Part shown: one piece after another, positions 6,355-14,204 of the stretch
Layout of the letters: every line of letters starts with the position of its first letter
Position numbering within the stretch: position 1 is the stretch's first letter
Source of the DNA: Streptosporangiaceae bacterium
GTDB taxonomy: Bacteria > Actinomycetota > Actinomycetes > Streptosporangiales > Streptosporangiaceae
Direction: 5' to 3'
NCBI GenBank assembly: GCA_030045215.1
Contig: JASIBJ010000806.1
Coordinates: 1 to 14,870 of the forward strand
DNA: 14,870 nucleotides
Program-made: the position numbers and the translations under genes
Notes under the pieces: model-generated
The model's input: only the letters and a program-made list of their open reading frames with translations
Databases searched by the model: none
What the model was told of the DNA's origin: nothing

Positions 6355-6900
6355 GTGACGCCCGGACTGATAGCCCTGATCGCAGCGCTGGCGTTCGCGC
6401 TGGCAGGTGGCCTGCTATGGCGGCGCGCCAACGGCCGGATGCGCGACGTCGGCCGGCCTGACGGCGGGCAAGGACTGGGGGAGGACGCCGAGGCGCCGGT
6501 GGCTGACGTCCTTGCCCCGGTCGTGCCTGAGGGCCGACTGACCAGCGCCGAGCTGGGACGGTCATTGGGGCAGCGGGCCACGCTTGTGCAGTTCTCCTCC
6601 GCCTTCTGCGCCCCGTGCCGCGCCACCCGGCGGGTACTGACCGACGTGGCGAGCATGGTCGATGGGGTCGAGTACATCGAAGTGGACGCGGAGGCGCGGC
6701 TCGACCTTGTTCGTCGCCTGAACGTCTTGCGGACCCCGACCGTGCTGGTGACCGACGCCGAAGGCCGGATCGTGAAACGGGCATCCGGCCAGCCGCGCAA
6801 GCCCGACGTGATCGCGGCCGTCGGCGCGGCGGCCGGTGTCGGTAATCCCGCATACCTGATCGGGAATGAAGGTAGTGACAGCGGCGCCGGGCCCGCATAG
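6355..6900 (+). CDS. Membrane-anchored thioredoxin-family protein
   Basis: A 181-residue protein. Residues 3-22 form one N-terminal hydrophobic segment (GLIALIAALAFALAGGLLW) followed by RR, which fits a membrane anchor. A polar linker then leads to a thioredoxin fold at about 60-165. The active site is C85-A-P-C88 within FSSAFCAPCRATRRVL, with CAPC replacing the classical CGPC, and the cis-proline loop is RTPTVLVTD. The topology is not decided: no lipobox or cleavage site is evident, so the domain could face either side. GTG 6355 has no obvious ribosome site, 39 bases after the anti-sigma stop, so it may be leaderless or coupled. It fits the thioredoxin (ThiX-like) gene found near cysA2/sseC in mycobacteria. 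Likely role: reduction of disulfides or per-/polysulfides in the adjacent sulfur module. Confidence 0.88.
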   Translation: MTPGLIALIAALAFALAGGLLWRRANGRMRDVGRPDGGQGLGEDAEAPVADVLAPVVPEGRLTSAELGRSLGQRATLVQFSSAFCAPCRATRRVLTDVASMVDGVEYIEVDAEARLDLVRRLNVLRTPTVLVTDAEGRIVKRASGQPRKPDVIAAVGAAAGVGNPAYLIGNEGSDSGAGPA

Positions 6901-7188
6901 CATCTGCTGCGTGCCCGCATGCAATCGCGCAGATAGCCGCGGCCCTTGGCCAGAACTGGGGCTGACCAAGCGCCGCGCCATTGATTTCTGCCGCGTCGGG
7001 ACCTCTCTCTGTCCGGTCACGCTAGCGCGCGGCGTCCGGCCCTAGCGGCTGCCCGCCCAGCCGGGACGGGCAAAGTACGCCGCCCGGGCGGGCTGGACAG
7101 CACTGCCGACCCGCCAATGCCGGGAAGACGTGCAGCGAGATGCTGGATCGCACCCGAGGTCAGGCCGAACGAGCTAAGGAGCCGGTGG
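6901..7188. other. Intergenic region between thioredoxin and DUF4395 genes
   Basis: No coding frame stands out. It holds ATCTGC/GCAGAT arms (6902-6907/6929-6934) just after the thioredoxin stop, TGCCCG/CGGGCA arms (7050-7055/7067-7072), and a 12-bp palindrome CCGCCCGGGCGG (7080-7091). Any of these could be a weak terminator, but none is followed by a T-run. A promoter for the DUF4395 operon probably lies here, but I cannot place it. Confidence 0.3.
7176..7181 (+). promoter_or_regulatory. Ribosome binding site deciding start 7189
   Basis: AAGGAG lies 7 bases before ATG 7189. The earlier in-frame ATG at 7117 has no such site and would add 24 residues unlike the family N-terminus. Confidence 0.65.
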
Positions 7189-7620
7189 ATGGAGATCGAT
7201 CCGAGGGGGCCCCGTTTCGGTGCCCTCCTGACGATGGTGGTATTCGCCATCGTCTTGCTCACCAGCAACGTCTGGCTGCTGACAGCGCAGGCGGTTGTGT
7301 TCGCCCTCAGCGCGCTGTTCGGCCTGCGCTACTCGCCCTACGGCCTGGTGTACCGCTGGCTGATCCGGCCCCGGCTCGGCCCGCCCAAGGAACTCGAGGC
7401 TGAGGCCCCGCCCCGGTTCGCCCAGGCGGTGGGGCTGGTGATCAGCCTGATCGGGATCGCCGGCTACGCGGCCCACGTTCAGCCGCTTGGCATGGCGGCC
7501 GCGGCCGCTGGCCTGCTGGCGGCCGTCCTGAACGGCGTGTTCGGGCTGTGCCTCGGCTGCGAGATGTACCTGGCGATCCGACGTACCTGGCCGGGCCTGG
7601 CAGGGGCCGGCCGCAACTGA
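7189..7620 (+). CDS. DUF4395 integral membrane protein
   Basis: A 143-residue membrane protein starting MEIDPRGPRF, the typical DUF4395 opening, from ATG 7189 behind AAGGAG. Hydrophobic segments at about 10-25, 28-46, 78-97 and 99-120 give four likely membrane helices. Between helices 2 and 3 is the conserved cytoplasmic-type stretch SPYGLVYRWLIRPRLGPPKELE...PPRFAQAVG. Near the C-terminus, FGLCLGCEMY contains a CxxC pair at the membrane edge, a recurrent feature of the family and a candidate redox or sulfur-handling site. Biochemical function is unknown. It is followed after 47 bases by the sulfurtransferase gene in the same direction, so it probably belongs to the sulfur operon and may move or relay a sulfur species across the membrane. 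Confidence 0.87.
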   Translation: MEIDPRGPRFGALLTMVVFAIVLLTSNVWLLTAQAVVFALSALFGLRYSPYGLVYRWLIRPRLGPPKELEAEAPPRFAQAVGLVISLIGIAGYAAHVQPLGMAAAAAGLLAAVLNGVFGLCLGCEMYLAIRRTWPGLAGAGRN

Positions 7621-7653
7621 AACCCGCTCGAAATCCCCGCGAAGCGAACCCAG

Positions 7654-7659
7654 AGGAGG
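7654..7659 (+). promoter_or_regulatory. Ribosome binding site deciding start 7668
   Basis: AGGAGG lies 8 bases before ATG 7668 but only 2 bases before ATG 7662, so the second ATG is preferred. Confidence 0.7.
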
Positions 7660-7667
7660 ACATGCTG

Positions 7668-8507
7668 ATGAGCCGTTCCGACGTCCTGGTGGACGCCGAC
7701 TGGGTGCAGGCCCATCACGGCGATCCAGGCATCGTGCTGGTCGAGGTCGACGAGGACACCAGTGCTTACGACAAGGGGCACATCCGTGACGCCGTCAAGA
7801 TCGACTGGAAGAAGGACCTGCAGGACCCGGTACGCCGCGACTTCGTGGACCGGGCCGGGTTCGAGGCCCTGCTGTCCGAGCGCGGGATCGCAGGCGACGA
7901 CACCGTCGTCCTGTACGGCGGCAACAACAACTGGTTCGCCGCGTACGCGTACTGGTACTTCAAGCTGTACGGGCACGACAAGGTGAAGCTGCTCGACGGC
8001 GGCAGGAAGAAGTGGGAACTGGACTCGCGCGAGCTGGTCACAGAGGTGCCAGCCCGCCCTGCCACCCACTACACCGCCAAGGACCAGGACTCCTCGATCC
8101 GGGCGTTCCGCGACGAGGTCGTGGCCGCGATCGGCAACGAGAACTTGATCGACGTGCGCTCACCCGATGAGTTCGCCGGCCGGCTCCTAGCGCCCGCGCA
8201 TCTCCCGCAGGAGCAGGCGCAGCGCGGCGGCCACGTGCCGACCGCGCGGAATGTGCCGTGGTCCAAGGCGGCCGAGGAGGACGGCACGTTCAAGTCAGAC
8301 GACGCCCTCCGGGCCCTGTACGCCGACGCCGGCGTGGACTTCGGCCGCGACACAATCGCGTACTGCCGGATTGGCGAGCGGTCCGCGCACACCTGGTTCG
8401 TCTTCCACGAACTGCTCGGCCACCCCAACGTGAAGAACTACGACGGATCGTGGACCGAGTACGGCTCGCTGGTTGGCGTTCCGATCGAGCTGGGTGACGG
8501 ATCATGA
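7668..8507 (+). CDS. Thiosulfate sulfurtransferase, two-domain rhodanese (CysA/SseA type)
   Basis: This enzyme moves the sulfane sulfur of thiosulfate (or 3-mercaptopyruvate) to cyanide or a thiol acceptor through a cysteine persulfide. The 279-residue protein has two rhodanese domains. The N-terminal domain (about 1-130) has VDADWVQAH, YDKGHIRDAVKIDW and VVLYGGNNNWFAAYAYWYF, without a catalytic Cys. The C-terminal domain (about 145-275) has LIDVRSPDEF, GHVPTARNVPW and the catalytic loop CRIGERSAHTWFV with C233. The CRIGER loop is the form seen in actinobacterial CysA-type enzymes; length (277-280) and the position of C233 match my memory of M. tuberculosis CysA2. The start at ATG 7668 is set by AGGAGG. 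Its TGA overlaps the ATG of the DUF1416 gene (ATGA), so the two are co-translated. Confidence 0.95.
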   Translation: MSRSDVLVDADWVQAHHGDPGIVLVEVDEDTSAYDKGHIRDAVKIDWKKDLQDPVRRDFVDRAGFEALLSERGIAGDDTVVLYGGNNNWFAAYAYWYFKLYGHDKVKLLDGGRKKWELDSRELVTEVPARPATHYTAKDQDSSIRAFRDEVVAAIGNENLIDVRSPDEFAGRLLAPAHLPQEQAQRGGHVPTARNVPWSKAAEEDGTFKSDDALRALYADAGVDFGRDTIAYCRIGERSAHTWFVFHELLGHPNVKNYDGSWTEYGSLVGVPIELGDGS

Positions 8508-8833
8508 CCGACGCGACCCAGGGCGCGCAGGCAGCAGCCGACGGCTGCGGGGCACCTGCGGACGCGTCCAGGGTGACGTCGGCGGGAAACCAGGCGGTCG
8601 TGCAGGGCACCGTCACCCGAGATGGCGCGCCGGTGTCGGTGGGCTATGCGCGGCTGCTCAACTCCGGCGGCGAGTTCGTGGCCGAGGTGCCGCTGGCTGC
8701 CGACGGCGGGTTTCAGTTCTTCGCCGCGCCGGGAGACTGGACGCTGCGGGTGCTCGCCCCCGGCGGGATCAGGGCCGAGCGCGGCGTCAGCGCCGCCATC
8801 GGCAAGATCAGCAAGGTGGAGGTGGCCGTCTAG
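8504..8833 (+). CDS. DUF1416 / SseC-family protein
   Basis: A 109-residue soluble protein of the DUF1416 family (SseC in mycobacteria), which is nearly always encoded next to the CysA-type sulfurtransferase. Residues 1-25 are a flexible leader with C15 in the DGCGAP motif, the only cysteine and conserved in the family as I recall. Residues 28-109 are a carboxypeptidase-regulatory-like beta sandwich: QAVVQGTVTRDGAPVSVGYARLL, FVAEVPLAADGGFQFFAAPGDWTLRVL, then KISKVEVAV. Function is unproven; the overlapping ATGA junction with the sulfurtransferase suggests a partner or sulfur-acceptor role. It ends 20 bases before a long hairpin that closes this operon. Confidence 0.92.
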   Translation: MTDATQGAQAAADGCGAPADASRVTSAGNQAVVQGTVTRDGAPVSVGYARLLNSGGEFVAEVPLAADGGFQFFAAPGDWTLRVLAPGGIRAERGVSAAIGKISKVEVAV

Positions 8834-8853
8834 GCCCGTCGCGTCGCAAACGC

Positions 8854-8919
8854 ACAGAGTGGCGTAGCTTCCCGTCGGCTCGGGCTCGGGCCGCCGGGTT
8901 GTGAGCTGCGCCACTCTGT
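8854..8919 (+). terminator. Long hairpin terminator after the sulfurtransferase operon
   Basis: The 16-base arms ACAGAGTGGCGTAGCT (8854-8869) and AGCTGCGCCACTCTGT (8904-8919) pair with a single G-U wobble. The 34-base loop can fold further through CCCGTCGGC and GCCGCCGGG. A T-rich stretch (CGTTGTTCCTGCCTTTATCG) follows. It starts 20 bases after the DUF1416 stop and precedes the pst promoter region, so it very likely separates the two operons. Confidence 0.75.
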
Positions 8920-8967
8920 CGTTGTTCCTGCCTTTATCGTCGGTAGTTGCCGTGCCAGACATGTCCA

Positions 8968-8989
8968 GTTCAACGTTCGTTCACCTCTG
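8968..8989 (+). promoter_or_regulatory. PHO-box-like PhoP direct repeat before pstB
   Basis: Two contiguous 11-base units, GTTCAACGTTC (8968-8978) and GTTCACCTCTG (8979-8989), match the actinobacterial PhoP direct-repeat pattern (GTTCACC-like, 11-bp period). They lie 74 bases before the pstB ATG. TAGAAC at 8995-9000 is a possible -10. PhoP activation under phosphate limitation is the expected reading; a third repeat unit is not evident. Confidence 0.65.
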
Positions 8990-9063
8990 CTGCCTAGAAC
9001 TGAGGAGCGTACTTCCGGTCCGGGGGACGAGGACCAGAACCGTCAGAACTAAGGCGACCCATC

Positions 9064-9927
<864 letters not shown>

Positions 9928-9937
9928 CACAAGACCA

Positions 9938-9971
9938 CCCGTGCGGGAGGACGGTGCTCCGCCCGCACGGG
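9938..9971 (+). promoter_or_regulatory. Hairpin 1 of the pstB-pstS intercistronic region
   Basis: CCCGTGCGGG (9938-9947) and CCCGCACGGG (9962-9971) form a perfect 10-bp stem with a 14-base loop, starting 10 bases after the pstB stop. No T-run follows, so complete termination is unlikely. A partial terminator or an mRNA-stabilising 3' end for pstB is possible. Confidence 0.65.
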
Positions 9972-9978
9972 GCAGTAG

Positions 9979-9994
9979 CCGCGCGCCAGCGCGG
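9979..9994 (+). promoter_or_regulatory. Hairpin 2 of the pstB-pstS intercistronic region
   Basis: CCGCGC and GCGCGG form a perfect 6-bp stem with a 4-base loop (GCCA). Confidence 0.5.
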
Positions 9995-10001
9995 ACAACC
10001 G

Positions 10002-10021
10002 TCGCACGCATCCGCGTGCGA
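10002..10021 (+). promoter_or_regulatory. Hairpin 3 of the pstB-pstS intercistronic region
   Basis: TCGCACGC and GCGTGCGA form a perfect 8-bp stem with a 4-base loop (ATCC). Confidence 0.6.
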
Positions 10022-10031
10022 GTCCTGTAAC

Positions 10032-10047
10032 GCACGCGTAAGCGTGC
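10032..10047 (+). promoter_or_regulatory. Hairpin 4, directly before the pstS ribosome site
   Basis: GCACGC and GCGTGC form a perfect 6-bp stem with a GTAA tetraloop. It ends 6 bases before the AAAGGAG ribosome site at 10054-10060, so it could protect a processed 5' end of a pstS mRNA without hiding the site. Its stem sequence repeats that of hairpin 3. Confidence 0.55.
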
Positions 10048-10069
10048 AGATGTAAAGGAGTATTCCCCG

Positions 10070-11170
10070 GTGGCCAAGAATTTCCGCTTGGTGTTCACAG
10101 CGGCCGCCCTTGTCCCGCTTACCGTTCTCGCAGCCGCATGCGGCTCAAGTACGCCGTCGAGCAGCTCAAGCTCGCCGCCTACCAGCAGCGCGGCCACCAG
10201 CGGTAAGATCACCGAGACGGGCAGTACGCTTCTCTTTCCTCTCTTCGGTTACTGGCAGTCCGGCTACAAGTCGGTCGCTCCTAGCGTCTCGATGACGCTG
10301 GGCGCTACCGGCTCGGGCACGGGCATAGCGGACGCCGCCAGCGGGCTGGTCAACATCGGAGCCTCGGACGCCTACCTGTCCAGCTCGGACATGGCTCAGT
10401 ACCCAGGGCTCGAGGACATCCCGCTGACCGTCGCCGCCCTCATGGTCAACTACAACGTGCCTGGCATCAGCAAGCCGCTGAACCTCAATGGCACCGTGCT
10501 GGCTGAGATCTACACCGGCAAGATCACGTCATGGAACGACGCCGCGATCAAGGCGCTCAACCCTGGCGTCAGCCTGCCGAGCCTTCCGATCGTGACCCTG
10601 CACCGCGCCGACAGTTCGGGCAGCACCTTCCTGTTCACGTCCTACCTGGACGCCCAGGACCCCAGCGCCTGGCCGTCGACCAACATCGGCACCACGATCA
10701 CGTGGCCGAAGGTCAGCGGCCAGCTTGCCGAGACCGGCAGCGGCGGCATGGTCAGCGGCTGCAAGGCCACTAAGGGCTGCATCGCCTACGTCGGCATCAG
10801 CTACCTGGCCAAGACGTCGGCGGCCGGCCTCGGGGAGGCGGCGCTGGCCAACAAGGCGGGCAAGTACACCCAGCCCAACTCCAGCACGATCGCCGCGGCC
10901 CTGAGCTCGTTCGGCGCACCGCCGTCCGACGGCGCGATGTCGCTGATCAACACCAGCGCCGCCGGCGGCTACCCGATCATCAATTACGAGTACGGCATCG
11001 TGAAGACGACTCAGCCGAACGCGACCGACGCCAGCCTGATCAAGGCGTTCCTGAACTGGGTGGTCACGACCGGCAACACGTCCACCTACCTGTCGAAGGT
11101 CGGCTTCCAGCCGCTTCCTTCCGCAGCGCTGAGCATCGCTAAGAGCCAGATCAGCGCCATCTCCGGATGA
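10070..11170 (+). CDS. pstS: Phosphate-binding lipoprotein PstS
   Basis: The extracellular phosphate receptor of the Pst transporter, 366 residues. GTG 10070 follows AAAGGAG (10054-10060) by 9 bases. Residues 1-24 are a lipoprotein signal peptide ([20 protein letters not shown] then AAAC, lipidated C24), followed by a Ser/Pro-rich linker to about residue 45. The mature domain shows the phosphate-binding signatures [11 protein letters not shown] (48-58), [12 protein letters not shown] (78-89), [10 protein letters not shown] with D100, and [12 protein letters not shown] (178-189). It resembles the PstS1 class of mycobacteria in length and layout. It is anchored to the outer face of the membrane and delivers phosphate to PstC/PstA. 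The gene is separated from pstB by 142 bases with four hairpins, and from pstC by only 4 bases. Confidence 0.95.
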   Translation: MAKNFRLVFTAAALVPLTVLAAACGSSTPSSSSSSPPTSSAATSGKITETGSTLLFPLFGYWQSGYKSVAPSVSMTLGATGSGTGIADAASGLVNIGASDAYLSSSDMAQYPGLEDIPLTVAALMVNYNVPGISKPLNLNGTVLAEIYTGKITSWNDAAIKALNPGVSLPSLPIVTLHRADSSGSTFLFTSYLDAQDPSAWPSTNIGTTITWPKVSGQLAETGSGGMVSGCKATKGCIAYVGISYLAKTSAAGLGEAALANKAGKYTQPNSSTIAAALSSFGAPPSDGAMSLINTSAAGGYPIINYEYGIVKTTQPNATDASLIKAFLNWVVTTGNTSTYLSKVGFQPLPSAALSIAKSQISAISG

Positions 11171-11174
11171 TCCT

Positions 11175-12242
11175 GTGACAGCCTCTGTGCCCACTGCTCA
11201 GCCGGAAGGGGGGACGGCTTCCCCGTCCCCCCGCCGGCTGGGCGGCGCCGTGATGGCCCGCTTCTCCAACGCCTCGCCGATCCGCTGGCTCGGCCTCGGC
11301 GGCGCGGTCGTCCCGTTGCTGATGCTCCTGTTCGTCCTGGTCACGCTGATCATCAAGGCGATCCCGGCGCTCGAGTACAGCGGCTTGAAGATGTTCACCG
11401 GCACCACATGGAACTTCGGCGCCCAGTACGGAACGCCGGTTAAGAGCTATGGCTTGCTGCACGACCCCGGCGAGGAGTTCGGCGCCCTGCCGGAGATCCT
11501 CGGCACCCTCGCCACCTCGGCCATCGCGCTGATCATCGCGGTGCCGGTGTCGATCGGGGCTGCCCTGGTGATCGTGGAGCGGTTGCCGCGGCGGCTGGCC
11601 AACTGGTTCGGGATCTTCCTCGAGCTGCTGGCGGGCGTGCCGAGCGTCATTGTGGGTCTGTGGGGCGTGCTTACGTTCGGTCCCTTCATTGCGCACGACG
11701 TAGCCCCGTTCATCGCGGACAACGCCCCGAGCTGGCTGCCCTTCCTCAAGGGGAACACCGGCCACGGCCAGGGCCTGCTGATCTCCGGCCTGGTGCTCGC
11801 GGTCATGGTGATCCCGATCATTGCCGCCACCGCGCGCGACCTGATCCGCAGCGTGCCGATCCTGCCGCGCGAGGGCGCGATGGCGCTTGGCATGTCGGAC
11901 TTCCAGACCGCGAGAAAGGTCACGCTGCCCTGGGTCGGCGCCGGGCTCGTCGGTGCCGTCGTGCTCGGCCTGGGCCGTGCCCTGGGCGAGACCATCGCTG
12001 TCGCCATGGTCTGCGGCGTCGCGCTGGGCAGCCTGCCGACGAATCTCTACGCGGACATGATCACGATCGCGGCGAACCTGGTCCAGAACATCGATACGGC
12101 GATTCTCGACAAGATGGACATCAGCGCATTCGCGGCGCTCGCGCTCATCTTGCTCACCATCACCCTGATCGCGAACATTGTCGCCCGGCTGCTGGTCCGC
12201 CGGGTCTCCGGAACCGCACTGCCGGTCGGCAGGGGGCTGTAA
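11175..12242 (+). CDS. pstC: Phosphate ABC transporter permease PstC
   Basis: A membrane permease of 355 residues with hydrophobic segments at about 38-60, 108-133, 145-167, 200-220, 255-282 and 318-341, the six-helix PstC layout. The large outside loop between helices 1 and 2 has [15 protein letters not shown]. The cytoplasmic coupling (EAA) loop at about 233-271 reads [21 protein letters not shown] to LGRALGET and docks with PstB. The start is GTG 11175, 4 bases after the pstS stop, with a poor ribosome site, so coupling to pstS is likely. The N-terminal 25 residues (to M27) look disordered; a shorter start at ATG 11253 cannot be excluded. Works with PstA to form the channel. Confidence 0.94.
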   Translation: MTASVPTAQPEGGTASPSPRRLGGAVMARFSNASPIRWLGLGGAVVPLLMLLFVLVTLIIKAIPALEYSGLKMFTGTTWNFGAQYGTPVKSYGLLHDPGEEFGALPEILGTLATSAIALIIAVPVSIGAALVIVERLPRRLANWFGIFLELLAGVPSVIVGLWGVLTFGPFIAHDVAPFIADNAPSWLPFLKGNTGHGQGLLISGLVLAVMVIPIIAATARDLIRSVPILPREGAMALGMSDFQTARKVTLPWVGAGLVGAVVLGLGRALGETIAVAMVCGVALGSLPTNLYADMITIAANLVQNIDTAILDKMDISAFAALALILLTITLIANIVARLLVRRVSGTALPVGRGL

Positions 12243-12245
12243 GCC

Positions 12246-13202
12246 ATGACAAATCCTCCAGCGACGACGCCCGCACCGCTGGGTGGTGCTGGCTCCAGCG
12301 GTGCCGGGGCCGTGCACTCAGGCCGCGGTGGCGCCGGGACCTCCGCATGGCCGGCCTTGCCGGTCGGCAGGAAGATCAGCAACGTGGTCTTCTGGGTTCT
12401 GTGCTTCCTTGCCCTGGCCGCCATCGTCGTCCCGACCCTATGGCTGGTCGGCGGCATCCTGGTCCGTGCCATTCCTCACTTCTCGTTCAGCGTGATCACG
12501 ACCGATGGCTACGGAGCCGCGCAGGGCGGCCTGGAGAACGCCATCCTGGGCACGCTGTACATCACCGTCGGCGTGCTCCTGGTCAGCGGCACGATCAGCA
12601 TCCTGACCGGCCTGTACCTGGCCGAGTTCGCGAGCAAGGGCCGCACGAGGAGCGTCCTGCGAGGCGCCTACGAGGTGCTGGCCGGCATCCCGTCGATCGT
12701 GCTCGGCCTCGTCGGCTACCTCGCGCTCGTCATCGGCCTGCACTGGGGCTTCGGCCTGCTGCCGGCGATCCTCGTGTTGTCAGTGATCACCGTCCCCTAC
12801 ATCACGAAGGCGACGGAGACATCGCTGTCCCAGGTACCGGTCTCTTACCGCGAGGGCGCGGAGGCGCTCGGGCTCCGGCAAGGATGGACGCTGCGCCGGG
12901 TCGTGTTCAAGTCCGCGATCCCGGGCATCGTCACCGGCCTGCTCGTGGCTATCGCGATCTCCGTGGGCGAGACGGCACCGCTGCTGCTGACGGCGGGCTG
13001 GAATACGTCCAACCCGTCGCTGGCGATGACGCACGCGCCCGTCGGCTTCCTGACGTACGCCATCTTCAACTTCTGGGACCTGGACACATCCACTTCGCTG
13101 ACCCTGTCCTACGACGCCGCGCTCATCTTGCTTGTGTTCGTGCTGCTCCTCATCCTGCTCGGGCGAGTGATCGTCGCGATCTCAAGGCGAAACACGGAAT
13201 GA
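12246..13202 (+). CDS. pstA: Phosphate ABC transporter permease PstA
   Basis: The second permease subunit, 318 residues, starting 3 bases after the pstC stop behind an AGGGGG-type ribosome site. The first 40 residues are Gly/Pro/Ala-rich and probably disordered in the cytoplasm. Membrane segments lie at about 47-73, 100-125, 145-165, 170-188, 225-250 and 290-312. The EAA coupling loop (about 203-242) reads [19 protein letters not shown] to [10 protein letters not shown], the PstA form. [10 protein letters not shown] and [13 protein letters not shown] are further family hallmarks. The gene ends only 6 bases before the GntR regulator start, so both are likely on one transcript. Confidence 0.94.
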   Translation: MTNPPATTPAPLGGAGSSGAGAVHSGRGGAGTSAWPALPVGRKISNVVFWVLCFLALAAIVVPTLWLVGGILVRAIPHFSFSVITTDGYGAAQGGLENAILGTLYITVGVLLVSGTISILTGLYLAEFASKGRTRSVLRGAYEVLAGIPSIVLGLVGYLALVIGLHWGFGLLPAILVLSVITVPYITKATETSLSQVPVSYREGAEALGLRQGWTLRRVVFKSAIPGIVTGLLVAIAISVGETAPLLLTAGWNTSNPSLAMTHAPVGFLTYAIFNFWDLDTSTSLTLSYDAALILLVFVLLLILLGRVIVAISRRNTE

Positions 13203-13208
13203 CCGGTG

Positions 13209-14204
13209 ATGGACCCTGAGCGCGCCGACCTCTCGCTGGTCGCCGCGGGCGAGGCGACACCGGAGACGGGTACCGGCGCACGTGTGCCCCGCCCGGCCGC
13301 GGACGCCATTAGCTGGCCTGCCGGGGAGCAAAGACCAGGCGCACTGCGCGGGGTTGATAAGCAGGCACCACGGGCAGCGGTAACGGTGCTCGCGGACCGG
13401 CTGGCCGCCGCGCTCGTGCATCACGAGCCTGGCTGGCGGCTGCCCCGCCACTCTGCTCTCGCCCGGCGTTACAGCGTCAGCACCGCCGAGATCGACGCGG
13501 CGATTGAGGAACTCATCGGCCGACACCTGATCAGGCGCCTCGCCGACGGCCAGCTGTACCGGGCCAGCCCGGCCGAGTATCTCATCGGCCTGGAAGGAGT
13601 GCCCGGGCTGGTCTCGCACGTCGACGCGATGGGCGGCGAGTTCACCTGCCGGAGTCGTCAGGTCAGCTGGCGGCTGCCGCCCGAGGACATCGGCTGGGCG
13701 CTGCGAGTGACGGCGGCCGAGCCGGTCTGCGTTGTGCGCTTTCTGTGGGCGGCGAGTGGTGAGCCGGCCGCTTTCACCACCACCTACGTGCCTGCCGACA
13801 TCGCGGGCCGGCCTGAGGGCAACTCCAGTCAGCCGCTGCCGACAGCGCTGAGCCTGCTCCAGCTGGACGGCGTCGCGGATGGGCTTGTTGCCGCCGCCGC
13901 CGGTCATCAGCCCGCCCACGCGGCGATGGTGGCCGGCGTGCCCACCGCTCTTCACATCGAGATGCAGGCGCCGCCTCCGTCGGTGGCGCGCAGCCTCCGG
14001 CTCTCGGCCGGCCAGCCCGCGATGATGGTCACGATCCGGTTCGATGATCGCGACATCGGCAGGCCGGTAGCGCTGACCACGGCGGTACTGCGAGCCGACC
14101 TGTTCCGGCTCGTGCTGCAGTCGCCTGAACCTCCGCTCCCCGCCGAGCGGGCCGCCAGTATTGCCGGTTCGTGGACAGACGCCGCCGAGGACTGGGAACC
14201 TTGA
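13209..14204 (+). CDS. GntR-family (HutC/UTRA type) transcriptional regulator
   Basis: A 331-residue regulator. Residues 1-55 are variable and low-complexity. Residues about 58-120 form the GntR winged helix: LADRLAAALVHHEPGWRLP, SALARRYSVSTAEIDAAIEELIGRHLIRRL and QLYRAS. Residues about 130-305 match a UTRA ligand-binding domain: LRVTAAEPVCVVRFLWAASGEP, TTTYVPADIAG, LRLSAGQPAMMVTIRF and RPVALTTAVLRADLFRLVL. UTRA regulators bind small metabolites (sugars, phosphosugars, amino acids) as dimers, and the ligand here is unknown. I prefer ATG 13209 (GGA about 10 bases upstream) over the adjacent GTG 13206. It sits 6 bases after pstA, so it is probably the fifth gene of the pst operon, which is not a standard pst arrangement to my knowledge. 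A negative feedback or metabolite input into phosphate uptake is inference. Confidence 0.88.
   Translation: MDPERADLSLVAAGEATPETGTGARVPRPAADAISWPAGEQRPGALRGVDKQAPRAAVTVLADRLAAALVHHEPGWRLPRHSALARRYSVSTAEIDAAIEELIGRHLIRRLADGQLYRASPAEYLIGLEGVPGLVSHVDAMGGEFTCRSRQVSWRLPPEDIGWALRVTAAEPVCVVRFLWAASGEPAAFTTTYVPADIAGRPEGNSSQPLPTALSLLQLDGVADGLVAAAAGHQPAHAAMVAGVPTALHIEMQAPPPSVARSLRLSAGQPAMMVTIRFDDRDIGRPVALTTAVLRADLFRLVLQSPEPPLPAERAASIAGSWTDAAEDWEP

Noticed and set aside
7080..7091. 12-bp palindrome CCGCCCGGGCGG
   Set aside because: Self-complementary but built only from C and G with no loop; expected by chance in this composition and not tied to a promoter.
7117..7188. Longer N-terminus for the DUF4395 protein from ATG 7117
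   Set aside because: The family begins near M-x-I-D-P-R-G-P-R-F, and AAGGAG is placed for ATG 7189.
11151..12317. Minus-strand frame of 388 codons opposite pstC
   Set aside because: The translation is rich in Arg, Gln, Asp and Gly without any domain, and pstC on the plus strand is unmistakable.
11660..13219. Plus-strand frame of 519 codons across pstC and pstA
   Set aside because: It is an out-of-frame reading of two recognised permease genes, extremely Arg/Pro-rich and without motifs.
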